The notes below the pieces were generated by a model. It did no database searches, was not told where the DNA came from, and saw only the letters and a list, made by a program, of their open reading frames with translations. A stretch of 64,000 nucleotides of DNA, from positions 54,608 to 118,607 of IMG/VR virus record IMGVR_UViG_3300027779_003464. The stretch is one strand, 5' to 3'. Below, piece after piece: positions 17,602-26,621 of the stretch (position 1 is the stretch's first letter; each line of letters begins with the position of its first letter). This stretch comes from a virus. Made by a program: the position numbers and the translations under genes.

Positions 17602-18724
17602 AGAAAATTATAAAATACAAGATTTTGTAGAAGATTTATTAAAGCAAAGGTTTCCTCGGATTACATTGAAGCAGTCAATAAATGATGAAGATCCTACTAA
17701 ATTAAATTTTGCATGCCCATACTGTGGGGATTCGGAAAAAGATAGCTCTAAGAAAAGAGGGAATCTATACTTAAATACTAATTCGTATAAATGCTTTAAT
17801 GATGGATGTTTAACGTGGGTTCCGCTCCATAAGTTTGTTTCTAAATTCTCGCTAGAATATTCTTTATATATTCCTAATATAGATATGACTTCTAAAATTC
17901 CGTCTATTGACTTAGGCAATAATAGAGGATCTATAATAGAGGCAATAGTTAATCCTAAAGTAAGAAATAGCTTGCTTGATTTTGCGTATGTGTCTGATAG
18001 GTTTTCCTTAATACCATGTAAAGATGCGAATCCTAATAGCAAAATAGGAGAGTATGTAAATAGCAGAAACCTTACTGGCCTTCCAGCGTTTGATAAGTCC
18101 TGTTATTATGACAGTAGAGAAAATAAAATATACATATTTAACCTTGATCTTATATCCGGTAAAGTTCTAGGATTAGCCATAAGAAAAATAGACGAGGACG
18201 CGTATGGACCGAAATATAATATAAAAAATTATACCGACCTTAAAAAAAATAATATAGTATCTGAAATAGATGAAGATATTTTAAATAAAATAAATGCGAT
18301 TAATAACTATTTTAATATTCTAAATATTAATTTTAATGCTCCAGTAATAGTAACTGAAGGACAAATAGATTCTATGTTTTTAGATAACTCTATTGCTACA
18401 ACCGGGGTATCTAAAAGTAAAACAATATTAGGGGCAGTTATTTCTAAAAAGAATGCTAGAATATTATTTGACAACGATAAAGCAGGTAAGCAAGAGTCTT
18501 TGAAATTTATAAATCAAGGATATAGAGTATTCATGTGGTCTAAGCTAATATCTGAGCTGAAAATTAAATATCCTAATAATATTAAAGATATAAACAATAT
18601 AAAGGATGTAAACGATTTATATTCTTTTTATAAAAAGATAAATTATGATATTAGATTTTTAGAGTTCAATGAAATGATATCTAATAATTTTACTGAATCA
18701 ATGTACGATTTACTACACATATAG
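17591..18724 (+). CDS. DNA primase, gp61/DnaG-like
   Basis: About 377 residues. The N-terminal zinc finger is CPYCGDS...KCFNDGC (~residues 37-73). The Toprim core is PVIVTEGQIDSMF (~257-269), followed by ARILFDNDKAG. These give RNA-primer synthesis for lagging-strand replication. The ATG at 17591 is chosen; it overlaps the end of the polymerase fragment, implying translational coupling. The helicase-like ATPase at 54.5 kb could be its partner. Confidence 0.85.
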   Translation: MFHKENYKIQDFVEDLLKQRFPRITLKQSINDEDPTKLNFACPYCGDSEKDSSKKRGNLYLNTNSYKCFNDGCLTWVPLHKFVSKFSLEYSLYIPNIDMTSKIPSIDLGNNRGSIIEAIVNPKVRNSLLDFAYVSDRFSLIPCKDANPNSKIGEYVNSRNLTGLPAFDKSCYYDSRENKIYIFNLDLISGKVLGLAIRKIDEDAYGPKYNIKNYTDLKKNNIVSEIDEDILNKINAINNYFNILNINFNAPVIVTEGQIDSMFLDNSIATTGVSKSKTILGAVISKKNARILFDNDKAGKQESLKFINQGYRVFMWSKLISELKIKYPNNIKDINNIKDVNDLYSFYKKINYDIRFLEFNEMISNNFTESMYDLLHI

Positions 18725-18727
18725 TCA

Positions 18728-18737
18728 AATAAATAAT
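18728..18737 (+). promoter_or_regulatory. Late-type promoter box AATAAATAAT
   Basis: AATAAATAAT plus an A-run, 17-26 bases before the acidic protein gene, the same context as at 8022 and 19776. Confidence 0.45.
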
Positions 18738-18753
18738 AAAAAATTCTAATACT

Positions 18754-19167
18754 ATGAATAACGGAAGAATTATAACAAACTTTAGTAATTTTACTAATGA
18801 GGCCGATGGGTCTAACGTAGAAGTAGACACTAAAATCTTAGATGTTCTAATTGAACTAGTAGGATCAGAAAAAGATGTAGAGATATGTGCCAAATCCGCA
18901 TTTAAAGATCTTAGAGAATCCTTTGAAAAAAATGAAGTAGAAGTAGATGGCAAAGAGCCTGCTGATAAATTAGCAATGGCCTCTTTAATTGTTAAACTTG
19001 TTGAGAGTGGAAAGTTAGGACCTGAAGATGCCGATACTTTTATAGAAGAGCACTTGGCAGGATCTGAAGAAGAAGCAGGAGATGAGGAAGAAGAAGCAGG
19101 AGATGAGGAAGAAGAAGCAGAAGAAGCAGGAGATGAGGAAGAAGAAGAAGCATCTAATAAATCTTAA
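18754..19167 (+). CDS. Acidic low-complexity protein, prohead-core-like, with tag
   Basis: 137 residues. The N-terminus IITNFSNFTNEA fits the targeting-like tag. Residues ~20-105 are helical, and the last ~35 residues consist of EEEAGDEEEE repeats. Very acidic small proteins with such tags resemble T4 prohead core components (for example gp67/gp68), which are cleaved and lost or retained inside the head. The DNA of the tail shows matching short tandem repeats (gatgaggaagaagaagcagg type), so length may vary. Confidence 0.55.
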   Translation: MNNGRIITNFSNFTNEADGSNVEVDTKILDVLIELVGSEKDVEICAKSAFKDLRESFEKNEVEVDGKEPADKLAMASLIVKLVESGKLGPEDADTFIEEHLAGSEEEAGDEEEEAGDEEEEAEEAGDEEEEEASNKS

Positions 19168-19187
19168 AAATAAAATACTTAATAAAA

Positions 19188-19469
19188 ATGGTAGAAGTTT
19201 TAACCTTTGAAAAATTTAATGAGAGTCATCAAGACACGAACTTCGATGAATTTATGGATAGTTTAAATGTTGATAGTAAAGAGTCTAGTTTATTAGAAAT
19301 TCCATCTGGTGTTGATTCTAATTCAGATACAAGAAGACAGCTTGAGGTTGATTTATCTAAAATACAAAAGAAATATGAATCCTCATTTCAACCAGATTCA
19401 TATGCTTCAATTGACGAAATGTATTCGGCTCTAGACCGAATGTATGAAAAAGTGGAGATAAGGAGATAA
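19188..19469 (+). CDS. Small protein with capsid-targeting-like N-terminus
   Basis: 93 residues, beginning VEVLTFEKFNESHQD, one of the best matches to the shared tag. The rest is charged and helical. It follows the acidic protein and precedes the gp4-like and portal genes, so a head-core or internal protein is likely. It ends in a 9-bp inverted repeat. Confidence 0.6.
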   Translation: MVEVLTFEKFNESHQDTNFDEFMDSLNVDSKESSLLEIPSGVDSNSDTRRQLEVDLSKIQKKYESSFQPDSYASIDEMYSALDRMYEKVEIRR

Positions 19470-19485
19470 AAATAAATTTTATCTC
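19463..19485 (+). terminator. Inverted repeat at the gene end
   Basis: GAGATAAAA (19463-19471) pairs perfectly with TTTTATCTC (19477-19485) around a 5-base loop. It spans the stop codon of the 19188 gene. No U-run follows directly, so it may stabilise an mRNA 3' end rather than terminate. Confidence 0.4.
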
Positions 19486-19538
19486 GTAAAACCTTTTTCA
19501 ATTTAATTATATAAAAGACATATTAATACTAACTAATT

Positions 19539-19751
19539 ATGAAAAGACTCACTGTTCATTTAAGCAGCGTAAGAAAGAAATCAGAAGAAGTAGTTGTGGA
19601 TGGCCAAAAGAAAATTAAGAGTAAGATATACAATACTCTATCATTCAGTGTTAAGGGCGAAGAGGATGCAAATCTAATAGTATCAAACATCAATGACCAT
19701 CAACAGCCAAGGAATAATGTAAAGTCTTGGCATATATCTAATATTAGATAA
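19539..19751 (+). CDS. Small hypothetical protein
   Basis: 70 residues, starting MKRLTVHLSSVRKKSEEVVVDG, with alternating strands, so probably a small beta/alpha fold. It has no Cys motifs or membrane segment. It lies between head-related genes. Unknown function. Confidence 0.55.
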   Translation: MKRLTVHLSSVRKKSEEVVVDGQKKIKSKIYNTLSFSVKGEEDANLIVSNINDHQQPRNNVKSWHISNIR

Positions 19752-19775
19752 TACATGTGTTATAATTTCTGTTCG

Positions 19776-19785
19776 AATAAATAAT
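19776..19785 (+). promoter_or_regulatory. Late-type promoter box AATAAATAAT
   Basis: AATAAATAAT directly upstream (6-15 bases) of the gp4-like start. The short distance would give a very short leader if it is a promoter. Confidence 0.4.
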
Positions 19786-19790
19786 AATAT

Positions 19791-20294
19791 ATGGCGGACA
19801 AGAAAAAAAATATAAAAGACTTTCTTAAACCTAGAAAGGGAAGAATTAGACAGGGATATTTTAAACCTAAAAATCCTCAAAAATATAAAGGGGATCCAAC
19901 TAATGTAATATATAGATCAGGCTGGGAATTCAAATTCTTCAAATACTGTGATGAAAACGATATGGTTTTAGAATATGCTGCTGAGCCAGTTGGGATTCCA
20001 TATTGGAACTCAGTTAATAAAAAACAATCTACATATTGGATAGATTGTTATATGAAAACAATAGATAAATCAGGAAATACGAAGGAGTGGCTAGTTGAAA
20101 TTAAACCTAATAAGTATATACATCCACCTGAAGCTCCAAATAGGTTAACTGAGAAGCAAACTTATAGTTATGTTAGACATGCTAAAACATATATAATTAA
20201 CACCGAAAAGTTTAAAGCGGCTAAGGCATATGCTAAAGCACATAACATGAAGTTTGGTATAATAACTGAGAACTTTTTGTTCGGAAAGATGTAA
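19791..20294 (+). CDS. Head completion nuclease, gp4-like
   Basis: 167 residues. SGWEFKFFKYCDEN, then YWIDCYM and EWLVEIKPNKY, give the D...ExK metal-binding core (D in YWIDCY, E-I-K in VEIKP) of the PD-(D/E)xK fold seen in T4 gp4/gp50. T4 gp4 has 150 residues. It acts in finishing the filled head before tail joining. Location two genes before the portal supports the call. Confidence 0.85.
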   Translation: MADKKKNIKDFLKPRKGRIRQGYFKPKNPQKYKGDPTNVIYRSGWEFKFFKYCDENDMVLEYAAEPVGIPYWNSVNKKQSTYWIDCYMKTIDKSGNTKEWLVEIKPNKYIHPPEAPNRLTEKQTYSYVRHAKTYIINTEKFKAAKAYAKAHNMKFGIITENFLFGKM

Positions 20295-20304
20295 AATACA
20301 GTAT

Positions 20305-20952
20305 ATGATAAAGTTAGACGAAATATTAACTAATAATAGAGAAAGAAATTATTCTCAAATATTTGAAGAACACGGAGAAAAGGTAGTAAGGAATGAATTA
20401 TTACCAGGATACTATTATAGTATAGGTATACGATATGAGAACTTTAATGAGGATAGAATACCATCTTCTCTAGAGCAGTGGAAGGATAATCCAAGTTTTT
20501 ACTTAACGACAGAAAAGCACTTAGATTTTAATCCAACAGGATTAGTGTTCAACCATGATGATTGGAAAAACAGTGTATTAATGCTCAACTTAAAAATTAT
20601 TCCGCCTAAATATAGAGCTAAGCTTATAATAACTCATTTAAACCTAATAGAAAGTGACTTAGATAGAATAGATGCATTTTCAAAGGATGACAAGTTATCT
20701 TTTGTTGAAAGATCAAAGATTAATCTTTCAATGTATAAGATAACTCCAAAAATATTAGAACACCAAACAGGTATAAAGATAGGATACGCAATGAATAGAT
20801 ATAAAATAAACAAGATAAATAATGTTAGAGTACTGGACTGGAATAACATAGGAGAACTTCCCCTTGCTAATATAGAAACAAACGGTTTCAAATTCGCATC
20901 AGGAGCTTATGATATATCTACAGTTTTTAATACTTTTGAAGCAAAACAATAA
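20305..20952 (+). CDS. Hypothetical protein upstream of portal
   Basis: 215 residues, not recognised. The N-terminus (MIKLDEILTNNRERNYSQIFEE) loosely fits the tag series. The middle has beta-like segments (SVLMLNLKIIPPKYRAKLIIT). It sits 10 bases after gp4 and 14 bases before the portal gene, so it is a head-operon member. Confidence 0.6.
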   Translation: MIKLDEILTNNRERNYSQIFEEHGEKVVRNELLPGYYYSIGIRYENFNEDRIPSSLEQWKDNPSFYLTTEKHLDFNPTGLVFNHDDWKNSVLMLNLKIIPPKYRAKLIITHLNLIESDLDRIDAFSKDDKLSFVERSKINLSMYKITPKILEHQTGIKIGYAMNRYKINKINNVRVLDWNNIGELPLANIETNGFKFASGAYDISTVFNTFEAKQ

Positions 20953-20966
20953 AAAATTAAAATAAA

Positions 20967-22685
20967 ATGGCAGGATTCGGAGACAATATTCAAGGTAACA
21001 GCACAACAACGGCTCTTTCTAATCTAAGTAAATTTGGATCTAGATATGACGACTTACTTCTTAAAAATTCAAAAGCGATAGGGTTCGTTGAAGGACAACT
21101 CTCATCTAGATCAACCACTTTGAATAGTGGAAATGATCTTTTAAAGTTCTCAATGGCAATTGCGGATACCACATCTCAATTGAGAACGAAGGCAATCGCC
21201 TTCTTTCAGCTTGATTATGCAGTAAAGAGAGAAAGACTTAGAGATATTGCGTCTAACGGAGAAATCGAATTTGTCTTAGATACTATTGCAGATGATATGA
21301 TAGTATATGATGAAGAAAATAGGTGGTGTAGCCCAAATGATATAACAGGTAAAATACTATATAAAGGATCCAATAAAAAAGATAGACTTAATTATCAAGA
21401 AAATATAGTAAATAAGTATACTAATAATTTTGAAAATATTTACAATACTTGGGGATTTGGCGAAGGAATTGCAGCTTGGCAATATGCTTTTCAATTTTTA
21501 ATTGAAGGTCATTTATCCTTTGAAATCATATATGATAATCCAGAAAAACCTATGAAGGTTATTGGATTTAAGGAGCTCGACCCTGCTTCAATTGCGCCTC
21601 AACTAACTAAAGACGCCAAGGGAAAATTATATCTACAGTGGATGCAATATGATAATGGAAGTGGAAATACACGTACATTAACAGATTCACAAGTAATATA
21701 CATATCTTATGCTAATCACTTCAAAACAAAAAGAATTAGTTTTGTTGAAAGAATGATTAGATCATTTAATCTACTTAGAATAATAGAGCATAGTAAAGTT
21801 ATATGGCACGTAATGAATGCTCCTATTAGATTACAAACAAGTGTTCCAACTGGATCTAAGAGCTTTCAAAAAGCACAGGAGGATGTTAAAGAATTCTTAA
21901 ATCTATTAAAAGAAGATGTATTCTTTAATGGAGATACTGGTGAGTTAACCGTTGATGGAAAACCAAATATGCTATTCTATAAAAACTACGTTACTCCAAT
22001 AAACGATCAACAGCAGCAGGTTAAAATAGAGCCACTATCTTATCCCGGACCTAATTTATCTAGCTCTGAGTTACTTGGATATTTTACTAAAAAATTAAAA
22101 ATGGATTCTAAAATTCCTTACTCTAGATGGGAAGGACAATCCGGTATGGGAGCATTTACTTTAAACGCGGAAGGAATAACTAGAGAAGAAGTTAGATATC
22201 AAAAATTTATAAAAAGATTAAGATCGGCTTATTCTGAACTAATGGTTAAGCCTTGGTTTTTACAAATGTGTTTGGATTTTCCAGCACTTAAAAATGATTT
22301 TAAATTTAAAAATGCGATCGGTATAAACTACCACAATGATAACGTATTTGAAGAAATGAAAGAAAAAGAGTTAGAAGCTAAAAGAATAGCGTCATTTACT
22401 GCTAAGAAAGGCATAATGAAAGATGATGGAACTCCATTCTTCTCAACTGATTATTTAATTAGAACTGAATTGAGGATGACCGAATCTGAAATAAATGCAA
22501 ACGAAGAATGGTTTGAGATGAAAGAGCAAGCGATGGATACACCTCCTGGAGATATGGGAGCAGCAGCCGGAGGAGGAGACATGGGAGGAGGAGCAGGAGC
22601 AGCTGGAGCCGGAGGAGCAGAACCAGCAGCCGGAGGAGCAGAAACAATAGATGGCGGAGAAACTGGAGCCGACGGTTCATTATAA
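20967..22685 (+). CDS. Portal vertex protein, gp20-like
   Basis: 572 residues against about 524 for T4 gp20. Portal-like features include the early DDMIVYDEENRWCSP region, the central FLIEGHLSFEIIYDNPEKP-type wing, VIWHVMNAPIRLQTSVPTGS, and the helical crown region after ~residue 420. The C-terminal ~60 residues are a G/A/E-rich tail not found in T4. It forms the dodecameric DNA gate of the head. The major capsid and protease genes are not in this window. Confidence 0.85.
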   Translation: MAGFGDNIQGNSTTTALSNLSKFGSRYDDLLLKNSKAIGFVEGQLSSRSTTLNSGNDLLKFSMAIADTTSQLRTKAIAFFQLDYAVKRERLRDIASNGEIEFVLDTIADDMIVYDEENRWCSPNDITGKILYKGSNKKDRLNYQENIVNKYTNNFENIYNTWGFGEGIAAWQYAFQFLIEGHLSFEIIYDNPEKPMKVIGFKELDPASIAPQLTKDAKGKLYLQWMQYDNGSGNTRTLTDSQVIYISYANHFKTKRISFVERMIRSFNLLRIIEHSKVIWHVMNAPIRLQTSVPTGSKSFQKAQEDVKEFLNLLKEDVFFNGDTGELTVDGKPNMLFYKNYVTPINDQQQQVKIEPLSYPGPNLSSSELLGYFTKKLKMDSKIPYSRWEGQSGMGAFTLNAEGITREEVRYQKFIKRLRSAYSELMVKPWFLQMCLDFPALKNDFKFKNAIGINYHNDNVFEEMKEKELEAKRIASFTAKKGIMKDDGTPFFSTDYLIRTELRMTESEINANEEWFEMKEQAMDTPPGDMGAAAGGGDMGGGAGAAGAGGAEPAAGGAETIDGGETGADGSL

Positions 22686-22691
22686 TATAAA

Positions 22692-23063
22692 ATGGAAGTA
22701 TCAATTATCATATCAATATTATTAATAGGAGTTGTTTGCTTTTGGGCTGGGCATAAGATCGGGTTGAATGCTCAAAGTAAAGCAGTAAAATCTGTCCTAG
22801 ATTCTTGGAAAGCAAATTATACGTTTACCTCAATTAATCATAAGGATAACTTATCAAATCATATTATGAATTCTGAATATGATGAGTGGGACTCAACTTC
22901 AACCTTCTCTAAAGATAATTACTTTTATAGTATATGTAAAGATTCTAGAAAAACTATTGAAGATAAGATGAATAAGGCATTAGAGCTAGAGGACTATGAA
23001 AAGGCTGCAAAGTACAGAGATATTTTAAAGAATATTAAAAAATCTGGCGGTTGTTCTAAGTAG
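22692..23063 (+). CDS. Membrane-anchored protein with C-terminal UVR-like motif
   Basis: 123 residues. Residues 2-20 are a hydrophobic segment (VSIIISILLIGVVCFWAGH), a likely membrane anchor. The end (ALELEDYEKAAKYRDILK) matches the UVR motif of UvrB, UvrC and ClpC-type proteins, a small protein-interaction hairpin. It is the last gene before the structured leader of the T9SS substrate. Function unknown. Confidence 0.6.
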   Translation: MEVSIIISILLIGVVCFWAGHKIGLNAQSKAVKSVLDSWKANYTFTSINHKDNLSNHIMNSEYDEWDSTSTFSKDNYFYSICKDSRKTIEDKMNKALELEDYEKAAKYRDILKNIKKSGGCSK

Positions 23064-23089
23064 GCTTACTAAAAGTCCGTATAATTCTT

Positions 23090-23097
23090 TATAAATA
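23090..23097 (+). promoter_or_regulatory. Late-type promoter TATAAATA before the T9SS-substrate leader
   Basis: An exact TATAAATA lies 10 bases before the first leader hairpin. A transcript starting near 23105 would begin at that hairpin. Confidence 0.5.
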
Positions 23098-23106
23098 AAT
23101 ATATAG

Positions 23107-23243
23107 TGGATAGTTAAACTATCCATAGGTGATAAGAAAGAAGCTGGAAGGGTAGAATGAAATTGTCACGTTCATTGTTTGTGCTGGAGAATAGAAGCCT
23201 TTTTTGGTTTCTCAATTAGATCCTAAATCTAAAAAAGCACAAA
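23107..23243 (+). ncRNA. Structured 5' leader (hairpins plus three-way junction) of the T9SS-substrate mRNA
   Basis: Four helices can be drawn by hand. TGGATAGTT/AACTATCCA pairs 23107-23115 with 23117-23125. AATGAA/TTCATT pairs 23156-23161 with 23171-23176. TTTGTGCT (23178-23185) pairs with AGCACAAA (23236-23243) and encloses two hairpins: AGAAGCC/GGTTTCT (23193-23199, 23206-23212) and TTAGAT/ATCTAA (23216-23221, 23227-23232). The closing helix ends 4 bases before the start codon. No known riboswitch class is recognised. Confidence 0.5.
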
Positions 23244-23247
23244 AGAT

Positions 23248-26200
23248 ATGAAAAAACTATTCACATTAGTATTACTTATACAGTTATTATTAGTCAATAA
23301 CTCAATTTCCCAATGCACACATACATTTACAGGATACGATTCTTATGGAGATGGGTGGAATGGAGCAAGTGTAACAGTTATGGTTAACGCTCAGCCAGTT
23401 GGGATGATTGCAATGGCTACTGGCGCACAAGAATCTCTTACATTTCAAGCAAACGATGGAGACTTAATTAAATTAGATTGGATTTCTGGAACATATGATT
23501 ATGAAATATCTTGGGATTGCCTAGATGGCGGAAATAATACTATTGCGATGGGAGTATATGGAACCGTTGGAGTCGGAACTGGAGCTTGTCCCGCACCTAC
23601 GCCCTGTGCTACATTAGATTATGTTCAAGACTTTGAAAGTGGAACTACACTACTCGCTGCTACAACTGGCGCGGGGTCAAGTGTTACGATCGATGGCACA
23701 TCCGCTAATTCTAGTGTTTATGGATTACATATGCAAGGAAATACTTCGTCCGGTTGGGGATCATCTTATGCCACAGGATTAGCCGCATTTACAAATTCTA
23801 CTAGCCACATTGCTTCTGTTAGCAGAGAGATATGTGCTCCTTTACAACCTACTGTTAAGATGACTTTTAATAAAATGCAGACATATACTTATAATGTAAA
23901 TTATTCATGGTTCAGAGTTACAGTTAACGGTACCCCTATACCAGATATAAATGGCAATACTTATTTTAATGGTTCTAGTAATATTTGGGAATCAATGGAA
24001 TATAATTTATCAGCATATACAGGAGCAGCTTTTACTTTAGCTTTTGAAACATGTAACAAATATTATACAGGTTATACAACCACTGGAATGGGCGGGGACG
24101 CATCTTATATAGATGATATTCTTATTGCTCAGTCATCAAGCCTATCACCTCCGACTGCCCCTGGATCGATATCAGGAAATAGTTATCCAAACTCCGGAGA
24201 AGTTATAACATATAGTATATCACCAATACAAGGAGCAGATTATTATACATGGACTACTCCTATAGGATGGTCAATAACTTATGGCCAAACGACAACATCC
24301 ATTACTGTGGCTACAAATAATAACTCAGGAACATTATCAGTAACTGCAACTAATCAAGCCGGCACCTCTTCGGCTACGACATTAGCGGTGACATCAGCAG
24401 TTTTAGTAACATCATATCCTTATGAAACAGCTTTCGAAAATGAAACAAATGATGTTACTACAGGCTCCGCTACAGGCTTTACCTTTACAGAAAATGGTTG
24501 GAGAAACGTTAGTGGTGATGATGGGGATTGGAGAACAGATGCAGGTGGAACGGGAAGTACTAATTCCGGTCCTGGTGGTGGAGCATCAAGTGGTGTATCC
24601 GATCATTATCCAGGAACATCATCTGGTAAATATATTTATACGGAAGCGTCAACACCTAATTATCCCTCTAAAGAATTTCATTTATGGTCACCACCCTTTA
24701 ATTTAACTTCTCTAACGGCGCCGACATTGACATTTTGGTATAGTATGTATAGTGTAAGCGGTGCATCCCTAGCCTTACAATATTCTCTTGATAACGGAGC
24801 TAATTGGGCAAATAATATTGCCTTCATGTGTACTACTACATTTCCAATCGCGGTTATTTATCAAGATATGGGAACTAATTGGAGACAAGGATTTGTCGAT
24901 CTATCTGCGTTACAGTCCAATTCGAACATCATGTTTAGATTTATAGTTACTACAGGTACTAGTTGGGATGGCGATATTTGTTTAGATGATATCAAATTAG
25001 TAGATGCTGCTAACACATCAGTGGATGTAGGAGAAAATATTACATTAGGTTCTAGTGCATATGATGGTGCTTATGGATTAGTATTAAATGGAACATCATC
25101 CCAAATAATTAATCCAGAAGGATATAGTATTTCAAATATAACAATTAATAATTCAGATGGAGTAACGGTAGATGGGAGCGATTTAAAGATAGATGGTATT
25201 CTTACATTAACTGATGGAGTAATAACTACCGGATCTAATAAAGTAATAACTACTGCTGCTCCAACTGGATCTATATCAGGCGGTAGTGCAACATCTTTCA
25301 TAAATGGAACACTGAGAAGATATATTGCTACTAGTTCAGCAACTTATATATTCCCTATAGGTAATGGAACTGGAACTTCAAACTACCAAAGAGCTGATTT
25401 AATAAATGGAAACTTAGTTGGAATAAGCTATATAACCGCTTCAACTACTGATATGGCTGGAGGTAATATGACTCAATTAAGTCCAGGCCTTACTCAAAAT
25501 ACTTCGGTATTAGCTGAGATCTTCGATAAGAGTTGGACATTAACTCCTAATGCACAACCGTCAGGCGGAACATATGGCGTGAATCTATATCTTAATGGAG
25601 TTGGTGGAGGAACAATAGCAGATGATAACTTTACAATTGTTAAACGACCAACTGGTTCTACAACATGGAATGATTGGGATTCATTTGAATCAACCACAAC
25701 TATACCGGTTGGGGGAGATCCGGGAAGAACTGTTGCTGGTGGATATATGCAAAAATCAGGATTTACATCATTTAGTGACTTTGGCGGCGGCGGATCCGGC
25801 GGAGGACCCTTACCGATAGTTTTAATTAGTTGGGATGCTGAAATAGTTGGAGAATCTACTTCATTAACTTGGTCGGTAGCTTCACAGGTAAACAATGATT
25901 TTTATTCAATACACAGAAGTTTAGATTGTGAACATTGGGAAGAGGTTGCTAAAATACCTGGAGCAGGTAATGCTAATTCATTAATGAACTATCATATTTT
26001 CGATGAGAATCCTTATATAGGACAATCTTATTACAGATTAATGCAAACCGATTATGATGGTAAAACTGAGAAATTTAGTTTATTGGGAGTATTTTACGAC
26101 AAACCAATTATACTAAGTATCAATCCAAATCCAGTTGAAGAGGTATTAACATTATACTTATCTGAAACGCTAAAAGGAGTAACTCACGTTACTATCTACA

Positions 26201-26349
26201 ATACAAGAGGACAACAACTTTACACCAAAGGTTTTATCGGAAATTGGAAAGTAATTGAATTAGATGTGTCAAACTATAAAAAAGGTTATTATCTACTAGA
26301 CGTAGATCACAACCACCGCAAGGGAACATTAAAATTTATAAAAGAATAA
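23248..26349 (+). CDS. Secreted multidomain protein with type IX secretion sorting domain
   Basis: 1033 residues. Residues 1-22 are a clear signal peptide. A DSYGDGWNG module follows (~30-40, common in flavobacterial secreted proteins), then MAM/lectin-like beta domains, and a PKD/Ig-like segment near 300-380. From ~855 there is the stretch LISWDAEIVGESTSLTWSVAS...YYRLMQTDYDGK that habitually precedes T9SS tails. From ~953 is a type A sorting domain (INPNPVEEV ... VTIYNTRGQQLY ... YKKGYYLLDV ... KFIKE). Export across both host membranes and surface attachment or release is expected. Codon use is slightly richer in G+C than its neighbours, suggesting host origin. It could be an adhesin, a surface-blocking protein or a virion fibre. 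Confidence 0.85.
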   Translation: MKKLFTLVLLIQLLLVNNSISQCTHTFTGYDSYGDGWNGASVTVMVNAQPVGMIAMATGAQESLTFQANDGDLIKLDWISGTYDYEISWDCLDGGNNTIAMGVYGTVGVGTGACPAPTPCATLDYVQDFESGTTLLAATTGAGSSVTIDGTSANSSVYGLHMQGNTSSGWGSSYATGLAAFTNSTSHIASVSREICAPLQPTVKMTFNKMQTYTYNVNYSWFRVTVNGTPIPDINGNTYFNGSSNIWESMEYNLSAYTGAAFTLAFETCNKYYTGYTTTGMGGDASYIDDILIAQSSSLSPPTAPGSISGNSYPNSGEVITYSISPIQGADYYTWTTPIGWSITYGQTTTSITVATNNNSGTLSVTATNQAGTSSATTLAVTSAVLVTSYPYETAFENETNDVTTGSATGFTFTENGWRNVSGDDGDWRTDAGGTGSTNSGPGGGASSGVSDHYPGTSSGKYIYTEASTPNYPSKEFHLWSPPFNLTSLTAPTLTFWYSMYSVSGASLALQYSLDNGANWANNIAFMCTTTFPIAVIYQDMGTNWRQGFVDLSALQSNSNIMFRFIVTTGTSWDGDICLDDIKLVDAANTSVDVGENITLGSSAYDGAYGLVLNGTSSQIINPEGYSISNITINNSDGVTVDGSDLKIDGILTLTDGVITTGSNKVITTAAPTGSISGGSATSFINGTLRRYIATSSATYIFPIGNGTGTSNYQRADLINGNLVGISYITASTTDMAGGNMTQLSPGLTQNTSVLAEIFDKSWTLTPNAQPSGGTYGVNLYLNGVGGGTIADDNFTIVKRPTGSTTWNDWDSFESTTTIPVGGDPGRTVAGGYMQKSGFTSFSDFGGGGSGGGPLPIVLISWDAEIVGESTSLTWSVASQVNNDFYSIHRSLDCEHWEEVAKIPGAGNANSLMNYHIFDENPYIGQSYYRLMQTDYDGKTEKFSLLGVFYDKPIILSINPNPVEEVLTLYLSETLKGVTHVTIYNTRGQQLYTKGFIGNWKVIELDVSNYKKGYYLLDVDHNHRKGTLKFIKE

Positions 26350-26356
26350 TATATAT

Positions 26357-26605
26357 ATGGATAATTTAAAAAATGCGTTATATGCTGGTCTAGGACTGGC
26401 TAAACAAACAGAAGATCAGGTAAAAGAAAAATTTGATTTACTAGTTGCAAAAGGAAAAAGAGTTGATACAGAAGGTAAACATTTAATTTCTGATTTATTT
26501 GAAGCTTTAACCGAAGTCAAGAAAAAACATGATGAGAAGTTTGTAGAAACTTTAAATGATAGTATTGATAAAGTAGAGGAATTACTTCAAACATTAAAAA
26601 AATAA
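26357..26605 (+). CDS. Phasin-like coiled-coil protein
   Basis: 82 residues, one long amphipathic helix pair (YAGLGLAKQTEDQVKEKF ... LFEALTEVKKKHDEKF), the pattern of the small phasin-like family common in Bacteroidota. It starts 7 bases after the T9SS-substrate gene, so it is in the same unit. Phasins coat polymer granules, but the small bacteroidotal members have no known role. Likely acquired from the host. Confidence 0.65.
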   Translation: MDNLKNALYAGLGLAKQTEDQVKEKFDLLVAKGKRVDTEGKHLISDLFEALTEVKKKHDEKFVETLNDSIDKVEELLQTLKK

Positions 26606-26621
26606 AATAAAATACATAACG

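Noticed and set aside
17608-18042. 144-codon minus-strand frame in the primase gene
   Set aside because: Shadow of the conserved zinc-finger region of the primase on the other strand.
22451-22711. Proline/alanine-rich minus-strand frames at the portal end
   Set aside because: Antisense reading of the G/A-rich portal tail repeats.
25494-25895. 133-codon minus-strand frame inside the T9SS-substrate gene
   Set aside because: Antisense to a strongly supported gene, with no leader or promoter and proline-rich shadow composition.
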